A DNA stretch of 64,000 nt from positions 49,702-113,701 of the forward strand of contig CAIKMJ010000078.1 of NCBI GenBank assembly GCA_903828455.1, given 5' to 3'. Shown here in pieces: positions 51,973 to 60,474 of the stretch (position 1 is its first letter; the number at the start of each line of letters is the position of its first letter). A program made the position numbers and the translations under genes. The stretch is from an uncultured Acidobacteriia bacterium (lineage in GTDB: Bacteria > Acidobacteriota > Terriglobia > Bryobacterales > Bryobacteraceae). The notes below the pieces were generated by a model. The model saw only the letters and a list, made by a program, of their open reading frames with translations. It made no database searches and was not told the DNA's origin.

Positions 51973-54387
51973 GTGACCGAACAGGACATACGGGACGATT
52001 TTTTCCGCACGCGCGACGCCACCGCGCTGCTGGCCCGCCGCACCGAACGTGTAGATGCACTGGTCCGCAACCGCTGGACCGGAATGCCCGAAGGCCTTGC
52101 GCTCGTCGCCGTGGGCGGCTATGGCCGAGCCGAACTGTTCCCGTATTCCGACGTCGATCTGCTGATCCTCACGCCGGATGAAGACATGCAGCGGGTCATC
52201 AGGGAGCCGCTGGCGCTGTACCTGCGCGATCTCTGGGATGAAGGCCTGCGCATCAGCCAGTCCGTCCACACCCCGCAGGAGTGCAACCACATCGACGCCA
52301 CCAATGCCGAACTGGCCGTCAGCCTGCTCGACCGCCGTTTTCTCGCCGGCAATGAAGCGCTCTTTCGGCAGATTCGCGACCCGAAGCCCGAACTCGGCCG
52401 CAACATCGTGGCGCTGACCAAGGAGCGCTACGAGCGCTTTCAAAGCACCATTTACCACCTCGAACCCAACGTGAAGGACGCCCCCGGCGGACTGCGCGAT
52501 CTGCAGGTTCTGCGCTGGCTCGGCAAACTCGGCGCGGGCGATCAGGATCTGCCCACCGGCGTGCCTCTGCTCTTCCGCATCCGCTGCTTCCTGCACTATC
52601 TGGCCGGGCGCGACGACAATAAGTTCACCTTCGAGCGCCAGGATGAAATCGCCGCGCTCGACGGCGCGGCCTCGCCCGAAGAGCTGATGCGCGCCTACTA
52701 CCGCGCCGTGCGCAAGATCGCCAAGCTGGCCACGCGCCGCCTGGACCGCTTCGAATCGAAACGCAGTTCGCTCTTCAGCCAGTTCCGCGACCGCACCTCG
52801 CGCCTGTCGAACTCCGAATTTTCCGTCATCCACGGCGGCATCTTCTTCCGCTCGGCCCAGACCCTCGAAGCCGACCCCGGCCTGCTGCTGCGTCTGTTCG
52901 ACTTCGCCGGCCGCCACGGTCTGCCGCTCGCGCCCGATACCGAAGAGCGCGTGGAGCGCGCCGTGCCCGCGTTTGAAAAGTGGGTGGCCGCCAACCAGCC
53001 CGTCTGGCCCGCCTTCCGCGCCATCCTGCGCCAGCCGAAAGGCGGCAAGGCGCTGCGTGCCATGCTCGAAACCGGCGCGCTCTCGGCCATCTTCCCCGAG
53101 CTGCGGGAAATGGAAGCGCTGGTCATTCGCGACTTCTATCACCGCTACACCGTCGACGAGCACACCATGGTCGCCATCGAAAGCATCCTCGGTCTGCGCG
53201 AAGCCGGCGCCGAGGGCCGGAAGGGCGACGGCTTCTGCGACCTTGCGCTCGAAACCAACGACCTCGACCTTCTCGTCACGGCGCTGCTGTTTCACGACGT
53301 CGGCAAGGGCGATCCCGAAACCGGCCACGTCGTCATTTCCCGCCGCATCGCCGAAGCCGCCCTGAGCCGCTCCGGCATCTCGGAACGCGCGCTCGGCGTC
53401 GTCTCGTTCCTGATCGATGCGCATCTCGAAATGTCCAGCGCCATGAATGGCCGCGACATCTCCGAACCGGCAACCGCCCGCGATGTCGCCGCCCGCGCCG
53501 GCACCGTGGAACGGCTTCGGCTGCTGACGCTGCTGACCTACGGCGACATCAGCGCCGTCCATCCGGCGGCCATGACGCCGTGGCGCCGCCAGCTTCTGTG
53601 GCGTCTCTACGCCGCCACCTACGCCGAGCTGACGCGCGAGCTGACCGAACGCGCCACCGCCGCCGAAGCCGCCGCTGTCCTGCACGAAAACATCGGCCCC
53701 GAGCTGCGCCGCTTCCTCGAAGGTCTGCCGCCTCGCTACCTGCGCATCCACAGTCGGGAGGAGATCGAAGAGCACTTCCGGCTCGATCGCGAGTCCGAAT
53801 CGCGCGACGCCGCCGTCTCGCTCACTCGCTCCGCCGAATGGGTCCTTAGTGTGGTGGCGAAGGATCGTCCCTTCCTGTTCGCCTCCATCGCCGCCGCGCT
53901 CTCCAGCTTCGGCCTCAACATTCTGAAGGCCGAGGCGTTTTCCAACGCGCACGGCAAAGTCATCGACACGTTCGCCTTTGCCGACCCCGCCCGCGGTCTC
54001 GAACTCAATCCCGATGAAGCCGGCCAGGTGACCCGCACCGTGCTTCGCGCCATTCGCGGCGAGGTCAAAGTCGAGCAGTTGCTCGCCCGCCGCGCGCGCG
54101 TCAAGCCCGACCCTCACGCTCTCGCCCAGGCGCGCGTGCATTTCGACAACACCGCTTCTCCCGGCGCCACGCTCATCGAAATGGTGACGCAGGATCGCCC
54201 CGGTCTGCTCTACGACGTGGCCGCGCTGATCTCCAGGGCCGGCGGCAATATCGAAATCGTGCTCGTGGATACCGAGGCGAAGAAGGCCATCGACGTCTTC
54301 TACGTCACCAAAGCCGGCGCCAAACTGACCGACGACGAAGCGGCCGAGCTGACCGGCCAGGTCGCCGAAATCGCCCGCGGCTTCTGA
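51973..54387 (+). CDS. glnD: [Protein-PII] uridylyltransferase / uridylyl-removing enzyme
   Basis: 804 residues from GTG 51973, a little shorter than E. coli GlnD (890). The nucleotidyltransferase domain has VGGYGRAELFPYSDVDLLIL, and the HD domain, which removes UMP, has LLFHDVGKGDPETGHV. Two C-terminal ACT domains sense glutamine (VVAKDRPFLFASIAAALSSF and VTQDRPGLLYDVAALISRAG). It modifies the Tyr51 of the upstream PII protein when glutamine is scarce. It is 35 bases after glnB, so amtB-glnB-glnD is an operon. Confidence 0.95.
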   Translation: MTEQDIRDDFFRTRDATALLARRTERVDALVRNRWTGMPEGLALVAVGGYGRAELFPYSDVDLLILTPDEDMQRVIREPLALYLRDLWDEGLRISQSVHTPQECNHIDATNAELAVSLLDRRFLAGNEALFRQIRDPKPELGRNIVALTKERYERFQSTIYHLEPNVKDAPGGLRDLQVLRWLGKLGAGDQDLPTGVPLLFRIRCFLHYLAGRDDNKFTFERQDEIAALDGAASPEELMRAYYRAVRKIAKLATRRLDRFESKRSSLFSQFRDRTSRLSNSEFSVIHGGIFFRSAQTLEADPGLLLRLFDFAGRHGLPLAPDTEERVERAVPAFEKWVAANQPVWPAFRAILRQPKGGKALRAMLETGALSAIFPELREMEALVIRDFYHRYTVDEHTMVAIESILGLREAGAEGRKGDGFCDLALETNDLDLLVTALLFHDVGKGDPETGHVVISRRIAEAALSRSGISERALGVVSFLIDAHLEMSSAMNGRDISEPATARDVAARAGTVERLRLLTLLTYGDISAVHPAAMTPWRRQLLWRLYAATYAELTRELTERATAAEAAAVLHENIGPELRRFLEGLPPRYLRIHSREEIEEHFRLDRESESRDAAVSLTRSAEWVLSVVAKDRPFLFASIAAALSSFGLNILKAEAFSNAHGKVIDTFAFADPARGLELNPDEAGQVTRTVLRAIRGEVKVEQLLARRARVKPDPHALAQARVHFDNTASPGATLIEMVTQDRPGLLYDVAALISRAGGNIEIVLVDTEAKKAIDVFYVTKAGAKLTDDEAAELTGQVAEIARGF

Positions 54388-54453
54388 GCGACGGGCTGCC
54401 TTCGCTCCTCCACGAGCGTGAAGCCAAAGCATCGGCGGCAGCATCTACAGGGA

Positions 54454-55425
54454 ATGCCCTTTTCCGCCGTCGCCCTCCGCCACTTGCTTCTGCTGGCGAT
54501 CGCTCCGCTGGCGTTGGCCCAGCAGGGCAGTATCTCGGGCACGGTCATCGACGCCAGCGGAGCGGCCGTGGGCGATGCGATGGTTCGGCTCTCACTCGAC
54601 GGGCGCTCGCCTGACCGGGAGACCCGGTCGGCTGAACGGGGCGACTATTCGTTCACGAACGTGAGCGCCGGCCCCTACCGGTTGTCCTTCAGCGCATCGG
54701 GGCTGGCGACGCGAACCGTTTCCGGTGAGCTGCGGGCGGGCGAAACGCTGAGTCTTCCGCCGTACATACTGGCCGTGGCGAACCTCACAACGGACCTGAC
54801 GGTCACGCAGACGCAGAGCGAACTGGCCGAGGCGCAGATCAAAGCGGCCGAGCAGCAGCGGTTCTTCGGTCTCGTGCCCAACTTCTTCGCCGCCTACGAC
54901 CGCGACTCCGTCCCGCTGAACGCAAAGCAGAAGCTGGAACTCACCGGGCGGACCTGGCTCGACCCGTCTTCATTTGCGATTGAGGGCATCATTGCCGGCG
55001 TTTGGCAGGCCGAAAATACTCACAAGGGATTTGGCCAGGGAGCGCAGGGCTACGCAAAGCGCTACGGCGCCGGATTCGCCGACTACGGCACCCGGCTGCT
55101 GCTCGAAAAGGCCGTCATGACCACAATGTTCCGGCAGGATCCGCGCTATTTCTACCGCGGTACCGGCACGAAACGCTCCCGTGCCTTCTACGCGGTCAGC
55201 CGAAGCTTCGTCTGCCGCGGCGACGATAAGAGTGACCAGTTCTGCTACTCCAGCCTGATCGCCCGCTTCGGAACGGGCTTCGCCATTAACTACCTGTATC
55301 CTGCCGCCGACCGCGATCGCGCGGGAACCATCCTGCGGAACTCCGCGATCGGTCTCGGCTTCGACGCCGCGTTCAACCTCTTCCAGGAATTCGCCGGGCG
55401 CAGGCTGACCCCGAAGAAGCGCTAG
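54454..55425 (+). CDS. Secreted protein with carboxypeptidase-regulatory-like domain
   Basis: 323 residues from ATG 54454, preceded by ACAGGGA; a GTG at 54418 would add 12 residues. A signal peptide (LLLLAIAPLALAQQ) precedes a single CarboxypepD_reg-like beta-sandwich (GSISGTVIDASGAAVGDAMV, RGDYSFTNVSAGPYRLSFSA). A C-terminal region of about 190 residues of unknown type follows, with two Cys pairs and RYGAGFADYGTRLLLEKAVM. Such sandwiches often cap TonB-dependent receptors in Acidobacteria, but here no barrel follows. The function of the C-terminal part is not recognised. Confidence 0.75.
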   Translation: MPFSAVALRHLLLLAIAPLALAQQGSISGTVIDASGAAVGDAMVRLSLDGRSPDRETRSAERGDYSFTNVSAGPYRLSFSASGLATRTVSGELRAGETLSLPPYILAVANLTTDLTVTQTQSELAEAQIKAAEQQRFFGLVPNFFAAYDRDSVPLNAKQKLELTGRTWLDPSSFAIEGIIAGVWQAENTHKGFGQGAQGYAKRYGAGFADYGTRLLLEKAVMTTMFRQDPRYFYRGTGTKRSRAFYAVSRSFVCRGDDKSDQFCYSSLIARFGTGFAINYLYPAADRDRAGTILRNSAIGLGFDAAFNLFQEFAGRRLTPKKR

Positions 55426-55457
55426 CGGACGCGTGCCGGATCCGTGCCGACGCGCAG

Positions 55458-56291
55458 TCAGGCTGCGCCAAAGTGTTCGGCCAGCAGCGCCGTCACGCGA
55501 TCGGCATATTGCATGCTCGCGCCGTGTGCCGCATTTTCGAGCAGCACGAAGCGCGCGCCCGGAATGGCCGCCGCCAGCGCCCGCCCGACCGGCGGAGGCG
55601 AGAGCGGATCGAGGTCGGCTCCCACCACCAGCGTGCGGATGCCTGCCAGTTCCCCGAGACGGCCCGTCACGTCGCAGTCCCGCAGGGCCTTCAATTGCTG
55701 CATCGTGATCGGCGGCTTATCCGCCAGGTCGTGGCCGATGACGCGCCCGATCTCTTCCGACATGCGGTCCGGATCGGCTGCCTTTCGGATCTCCGGCGGC
55801 ATCACGATCTCGAGGTAGGCGCGACGCCGCGACCGGCGCGTGCCGATCAGGGTGCGGACGCCGATCCAGATGGTGCGCCAGCACAATCTCGTGGCATCCT
55901 TGCCGCGCGAAAACGTGCACAGCAGCGCGAGGCTTCTGACCCGCCCGGGCGCAGTCAGGGCGAGGTATTGCGCGACCAGTCCGCCGAGCGAATGGCCGAC
56001 AATATGCGCCGACTGCCAGCCGAGCGCATCCATCAGCGCCAGCGTGTCGCGCGCCATCCGGTCCACGGTGACCGGCTCGCCGCGCGGTACGCTCCGGCCG
56101 ATGCCGCGGTTGTCGAAGGAAAGGCAGGCGTAGTGAGCCGACAGCGGGATCGTCTGCGGATCGGAGCCCGAGCCGTGGATCCCGACGCCGTGGAGCATCA
56201 CCACCGGCGGCCCCTCGCCGCGCACGTCGTAATGCAGCGGGCAGCCGGCGACGGTGAGGATGCCGTGCGTTTCAGGCGGGGACGAAGTCAC
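55458..56291 (-). CDS. Alpha/beta-fold hydrolase
   Basis: 277 residues. The oxyanion HG-type start VVMLHGVGIHGSGSDP, nucleophile elbow IVGHSLGGLVAQ, acid in VVGADLDPLSPP and catalytic His in LENAAHGASMQYAD complete the triad. Lid residues are typical of the 3-oxoadipate enol-lactonase or haloperoxidase-like branch. Substrate unknown, no signal peptide. It lies downstream of the secreted helical protein gene on the same strand after 33 bases. Confidence 0.88.
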   Translation of the reverse strand: MTSSPPETHGILTVAGCPLHYDVRGEGPPVVMLHGVGIHGSGSDPQTIPLSAHYACLSFDNRGIGRSVPRGEPVTVDRMARDTLALMDALGWQSAHIVGHSLGGLVAQYLALTAPGRVRSLALLCTFSRGKDATRLCWRTIWIGVRTLIGTRRSRRRAYLEIVMPPEIRKAADPDRMSEEIGRVIGHDLADKPPITMQQLKALRDCDVTGRLGELAGIRTLVVGADLDPLSPPPVGRALAAAIPGARFVLLENAAHGASMQYADRVTALLAEHFGAA

Positions 56292-56324
56292 GTCTGTTCC
56301 CTGACCGAGCGCGATCCGCGGCGG

Positions 56325-57230
56325 CTAAAAGCCGGCCTGGCTCAGCTTCGGGCTGCCCGGCCCCACGTGGATATGCGCGCCGGTCGCCATATGCGGTACG
56401 GCCGAGCGGAAGGCGAAGTACGGGATCCGGTGCTGCTCGAGGTACTTCATCAGCCAGGCGCCTTCCTGCTGTTCCGGCCGCAGCGGGACATCGACGCGCC
56501 CGCGGTGGTCGAAGCCCTGGGACCGGTGGGTGGCCGTCGCGCCGTCGGCACTGATCGGCAGCGACCGGGAAAACTTCGCCCGGAAGTCGAGTTCCAGCTG
56601 CCGGCGTTCGCTCGCCGTGAAGATCCCGTTGCCGTCGTAGCGAGTGTAAACCTTGCCGTTCCACTCCGGATGCGACTCCATCTGCGATTCGAGGCTGGCC
56701 ATGGAATTTTCGACCTTCACATTTTCGGCGATCTGGGTGATCAGCAGCGCCCGCTCCCGGGCCTGCGCCAGCTCGGTCTCGGCCCGCGCCATATCGGCGT
56801 CCGAGGTGGCGGCTTCGGCGCGCGAAACGATGCCGGCGCGGATCAGTTCCTGCATCCGCAGCACGGCGAGCTGGCGCCGGAGCACCATCCGCTCGGCGAC
56901 CCGGATCAGCTGATCGGCCTGCTCGGGGAGCAGTTCGCTGGCGTATAAGCTGTGCTTGAGCAGCGACATATCCAGCGCATCCTGAACGTCTTCCTGAGCC
57001 TTCTGCTGGCGGATCAGGGGCAGCGCGCCGATGCCCACCAGGTGGCGGATCCGTTCGAGATCCTGCCGCGCACGGACCACCAGCGGGTCGTTTTCGTCGG
57101 GCTGGAGCAGGGGAGCGGAGACGGTCAGGTCGGGGGAGTCAGACACGTCGGCCGCCGCGCCGGTTCCCGGAACCTGCGCCGCCGTCATCGAAATCCAAAG
57201 CGCCGCCAAGGCGGCTGTTCGCCAAAACAC
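56325..57230 (-). CDS. Secreted helical protein with a C-terminal M15-like region, function unknown
   Basis: 301 residues from GTG 57230. A signal peptide (AALAALWISMTAAQ) precedes a long amphipathic helical section (about residues 50-180, rich in Gln, Ala, Arg and Leu) reminiscent of outer-membrane efflux coiled coils. The C-terminal part contains HRSQGFDHRGRVDVPL and GAHIHVGPGSP, which resembles the His/Asp...His zinc pattern of M15-type peptidases. That is inference; the fold is not proven. A minus-strand TATAGA (complement 57238-57243) lies seven bases before GTG 57230. Divergent from rsfS. Confidence 0.6.
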   Translation of the reverse strand: MFWRTAALAALWISMTAAQVPGTGAAADVSDSPDLTVSAPLLQPDENDPLVVRARQDLERIRHLVGIGALPLIRQQKAQEDVQDALDMSLLKHSLYASELLPEQADQLIRVAERMVLRRQLAVLRMQELIRAGIVSRAEAATSDADMARAETELAQARERALLITQIAENVKVENSMASLESQMESHPEWNGKVYTRYDGNGIFTASERRQLELDFRAKFSRSLPISADGATATHRSQGFDHRGRVDVPLRPEQQEGAWLMKYLEQHRIPYFAFRSAVPHMATGAHIHVGPGSPKLSQAGF

Positions 57231-57237
57231 GCTTATC

Positions 57238-57250
57238 TCTATAGTACGAT
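57238..57250. promoter_or_regulatory. Bidirectional promoter core between the secreted protein gene and rsfS
   Basis: The near-palindrome CTATAGTACGATAG (about 57239-57252) contains plus-strand TATAGT (57240-57245) and TACGAT (57245-57250) and minus-strand TATAGA and TACTAT. Both start regions lie within about 20 bases. Confidence 0.5.
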
Positions 57251-57269
57251 AGACATTAGGGAAACGAAT

Positions 57270-57755
57270 CTGACTATCAGCGAATCAGGATCCATTACTG
57301 ACCCGGACCAGTACCAGGCGACAGCCGAGGAACCGGCGACGGCTCAAGTCGAGGCGGCGGCTCAAACTGAACCCGCCTGGCTCACCGCAGTACGGGCCGC
57401 GCGCGAAAAGCAGGCGACCGACATTGTGGTGCTGGACCTGTCCGGCGTCACCTCGTTCACGGACCATTTCATCATCTGCACGGGTTCCAACTCGCGCCAG
57501 GTGCAGGCCATTGCCGATGAAGTGGGCCTTCAGGTGAAGCACAAACACGGCGATCTGGCCAACAGCGTGGAAGGCTACGAGACCGGCGAGTGGATTCTGT
57601 CGGATTTCGGCGACTACCTCGTCCATGTCTTCCAGCCCAGGACGCGCGAGACGTTCCAGCTGGAGCGGCTCTGGCGCGAGGCGAAGGTGGTGGAACTGCC
57701 GGCCGAAGAGCTGAAGCCGCTGTCTCCGGCCACGCCGCAGCCTTCGGCGGAATAG
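57270..57755 (+). CDS. rsfS: Ribosomal silencing factor RsfS
   Basis: 161 residues if CTG 57270 is used. The RsfS domain is clear: DIVVLDLSGVTSFTDHFIIC, SNSRQVQAIADEV, EGYETGEWILSDFGDYLVHV and RTRETFQLERLW. RsfS binds L14 of the large ribosomal subunit and blocks subunit joining. No ATG, GTG or TTG precedes the domain without overlapping the divergent gene, so a rare start is needed: CTG 57270 (with AGGGAA 7 bases upstream) or ATT 57255. The N-terminal 25 residues before the domain are Glu/Ala/Thr-rich. rlmH follows after 19 bases, as in many bacteria. Confidence 0.88.
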   Translation: MTISESGSITDPDQYQATAEEPATAQVEAAAQTEPAWLTAVRAAREKQATDIVVLDLSGVTSFTDHFIICTGSNSRQVQAIADEVGLQVKHKHGDLANSVEGYETGEWILSDFGDYLVHVFQPRTRETFQLERLWREAKVVELPAEELKPLSPATPQPSAE

Positions 57756-57774
57756 CGCCCGTGCGGCGGCTGGC

Positions 57775-58194
57775 GTGAAAGTCTTCGTCTATTACATCGG
57801 CCGCGCCAAAGACGCCCATGCCAACGGGATGGCCGACGACTACATGGAACGCATTTCCCGTTTCGCGCCGGCGCGGATGGCTGAAATTCGTCCGGACAAG
57901 GCCGACTTCTGGACGCGTCACCCGACGGCTAAAAAGATACTGCTCGACCCGGCGGGCAAGTCGCTCGATTCCACCGCGTTTTCCAAAATCGTGGCTTCCG
58001 CCGAGATGCTGGGCCACGACCTGGTGTTCGTGATTGGCGGCCACGACGGCCTGCCCGCGGCGTGGCGGGAACGGGCCGATCTGCTGCTTTCCCTTTCCGC
58101 CTTCACGATGCCGCACGAGCTGGCGCGGGCGGTCCTCGCCGAGCAGATCTACCGGGCGTTTACTATATTGAGAGGGCATCCTTATCCGCGCTGA
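57775..58194 (+). CDS. rlmH: 23S rRNA (pseudouridine1915-N3)-methyltransferase
   Basis: 139 residues from GTG 57775, close to the usual 155. The SPOUT fold shows FVIGGHDGLP (SAM-binding glycines), SLSAFTMPHELARAVLAEQI and the closing AFTILRGHPYPR, which are diagnostic of RlmH. It methylates pseudouridine 1915 in helix 69. It lies 19 bases after rsfS, so the two ribosome genes are one transcript, and accD follows. Confidence 0.96.
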   Translation: MKVFVYYIGRAKDAHANGMADDYMERISRFAPARMAEIRPDKADFWTRHPTAKKILLDPAGKSLDSTAFSKIVASAEMLGHDLVFVIGGHDGLPAAWRERADLLLSLSAFTMPHELARAVLAEQIYRAFTILRGHPYPR

Positions 58195-58226
58195 CCGCAG
58201 TTCGGCAGCGCTGCCCGGTTAAATTT

Positions 58227-59135
58227 ATGTCCTGGTTCACGAGAGACCCCAGTTCCGCCCGGCACCGGCCCGTTACCGATGCCCGCACCGTTAAGACAGA
58301 AGGACTGTGGCTGAAGTGCGACGGCTGCCGGGAAATCATCTGGAAGAAAGATCTCGAACAGACCCTGAACTGCTGCGGCAAGTGCGGCCACCACTTCCGC
58401 ATGGATGCCAGGGCGCGGCTGACCATGCTGTTCGATGACGGCGTTTACGAAGAACACGACGCCGAACTTGCTTCGGCCGATCCGCTCGGGTTTGTGGATT
58501 CCAAGCCGTATGCCGTCCGCCTGAAGCAGATGCAGGCGGCGACGCAGATGAAAGATGCGCTGGTATCGGGCAGCGGCAAGGTGAACGGCCGCCCCACCCA
58601 CATCTGCGCGATGGAAGCGAAATTCATTGGCGGCAGTATGGGCGGCGTGATGGGCGAAAAGATCACCCGCGCGATTGAGCGCTGCATTGAACACCGCATG
58701 CCGCTGGTGGTTGTGTCGGCATCGGGCGGCGCGCGCATGCAGGAAGGCGCCAACAGCCTGATGCAGATGGCCAAGATTTCGGCGGCGCTGATGCGGCTCG
58801 ACGAGGCCCGCCTGCCCTACATCAGCGTCCTGACCGACCCGACCACGGGCGGCGTGACCGCCAGCTTCGCCATGCTGGGCGACCTGAATATCGGCGAGCC
58901 GGGCGCGCTGATCGGCTTTGCCGGCCCGCGCGTGATTGAGCAGACCATCCGCCAGAAGCTGCCCGAGGGCTTCCAGCGTTCCGAATTTCTGCTGAAGCAC
59001 GGCATGCTGGACGCCGTGGTGCCGCGCGCGGACATGAAGGCTTACATCGCCGGCGCATTCGACTTCTTCCTGGGCGATATGGCTCCGGCCGCGATGAAGA
59101 CCGGAACGTCCGGCACCGCCAGCGCGGCGGCATGA
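58227..59135 (+). CDS. accD: Acetyl-CoA carboxylase carboxyltransferase subunit beta
   Basis: 302 residues from ATG 58227. An N-terminal zinc ribbon (LKCDGCREIIWKKDL, CCGKCG) binds the mRNA and DNA in the E. coli enzyme. The carboxyltransferase domain has the signature SASGGARMQEGANSLMQMAK and ADLPYISV-like LPYISVLTDPTTGGVTASF and GFAGPRVIEQT. It transfers CO2 from carboxybiotin to acetyl-CoA. Its partner accA is not in the window. folC overlaps by ATGA, the same order as in many bacteria. Confidence 0.97.
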   Translation: MSWFTRDPSSARHRPVTDARTVKTEGLWLKCDGCREIIWKKDLEQTLNCCGKCGHHFRMDARARLTMLFDDGVYEEHDAELASADPLGFVDSKPYAVRLKQMQAATQMKDALVSGSGKVNGRPTHICAMEAKFIGGSMGGVMGEKITRAIERCIEHRMPLVVVSASGGARMQEGANSLMQMAKISAALMRLDEARLPYISVLTDPTTGGVTASFAMLGDLNIGEPGALIGFAGPRVIEQTIRQKLPEGFQRSEFLLKHGMLDAVVPRADMKAYIAGAFDFFLGDMAPAAMKTGTSGTASAAA

Positions 59136-60397
59136 CCTACGGCGAATCGCTCGCGTATCTGTTCGCGCTCGGTCCGGAACTGAAAACCGTTAAGTGGGAT
59201 CTGGAGCGTGTCCGCGCGTTGCTGGCGGTGCTGGGCAATCCGCAGGAGCGCTGCCGTTTCATTCACGTGGCCGGGACGAACGGCAAGGGTTCGGTGTGCG
59301 CGATGCTGGAATCGGCGCTGCGGGCATCGGGGCTGCGCACGGGTCTGTACACATCGCCGCATCTGGTGGAGGCGCGGGAGCGGATTCGCATCGACGGCGA
59401 ACTGATTGCGGAAGCGGCCTGGGTTGCGGCATTCGACCGGGTTCACGCGGCGGCCGAGGAGCTGCTGGGCCGCGAAGCGATCGACACGCATCCGAGCTTT
59501 TTCGAGAGCCTCACGGCGATGGCGTTTGTGGCGTTTGCCGAAGCGGCGGTCGATATTGTGGTGCTGGAGGTCGGGCTGGGCGGGCGGCTCGATGCAACGA
59601 ATGTGGTGACGCCGGAAGTGGCCGTGATCACGCCGGTTGACTTCGATCACGAGGCGTTCCTCGGGTCGTCGATCGAATCCATTGCGGCGGAAAAGGCGGG
59701 CATCATCAAGGCGCGGCGGCCGGTGGTGTTTGCCGAACAGCGGCCCGAGGCGTTCCGCGTTCTGGAGCGGCGGGCGCTTGAGCTGGACGCGCCGGTGACG
59801 CTGTCCTCGGCGTGGCGTGTGGACGAGCTGGAAATTCTGCCGAACGGGAGCCGGTTCACGCTGACGGCGGACGAGGCGATTCCGGTGGAGTGTCCGCTGG
59901 CGGGCGAACATCAGGTTGAGAATGCGCGCACGGCGGCGGCGGCGCTCAGCATATTCGGCATTTCCGCCGCGGCGATTCGGGAAGGACTTGCGCGGGCGAA
60001 GTGGCCGGGGCGGCTGGAGTTTCTCGGCGGGTTTATTCTGGATGGCGCGCACAACCCGGCCGGGGCTCGCGCGCTGGCGGCTTACATCGGGCGCTTCTTT
60101 GCAAACGAGCCGGTGCGGCTGATCTACGGCGCGATGCGCGATAAGGCGATCGATGAGGTGATCGGCGCGCTGTTCCCGCTTGCCGCCGAAGTGATTCTGA
60201 CGGCGCCGGAGCAGCCGCGCGCTCTCAGCCCGGAGACGCTGGCCGAGGCGACCGATCACGCGAGCGTACTGATTGCCCCGACCCTGCCGGATGCCATCCG
60301 GCTGGCGCGCGCGAAGCCGATGACAACGTTCATCACTGGTTCGCTGTTTCTGGTGGGCGAGGCGAGAGCGCTGCTGGCGGCCCGCGAAGCGCGGTAA
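59132..60397 (+). CDS. folC: Folylpolyglutamate synthase / dihydrofolate synthase
   Basis: 421 residues, overlapping accD by four bases. The Mur-ligase-like P-loop is HVAGTNGKGSVCAML, the folate region is TGLYTSPHLVEARERIRIDG and LEVGLGGRLDATNVV, and the final domain has FILDGAHNPAGARAL. It adds glutamates to folates and, in some bacteria, makes dihydrofolate from dihydropteroate. It links to ThyX and folate use. Codon third positions are G-rich here, in contrast to the C-rich genes at 31-48 kb. Confidence 0.95.
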   Translation: MTYGESLAYLFALGPELKTVKWDLERVRALLAVLGNPQERCRFIHVAGTNGKGSVCAMLESALRASGLRTGLYTSPHLVEARERIRIDGELIAEAAWVAAFDRVHAAAEELLGREAIDTHPSFFESLTAMAFVAFAEAAVDIVVLEVGLGGRLDATNVVTPEVAVITPVDFDHEAFLGSSIESIAAEKAGIIKARRPVVFAEQRPEAFRVLERRALELDAPVTLSSAWRVDELEILPNGSRFTLTADEAIPVECPLAGEHQVENARTAAAALSIFGISAAAIREGLARAKWPGRLEFLGGFILDGAHNPAGARALAAYIGRFFANEPVRLIYGAMRDKAIDEVIGALFPLAAEVILTAPEQPRALSPETLAEATDHASVLIAPTLPDAIRLARAKPMTTFITGSLFLVGEARALLAAREAR

Positions 60398-60474
60398 TCG
60401 GCGGGGCGCGGCCGGCAGCTTGCGCGATCTCCGCGCAGCGTCCATCATAGTTCTGTGAAGAAGCGCTGGGTCCT

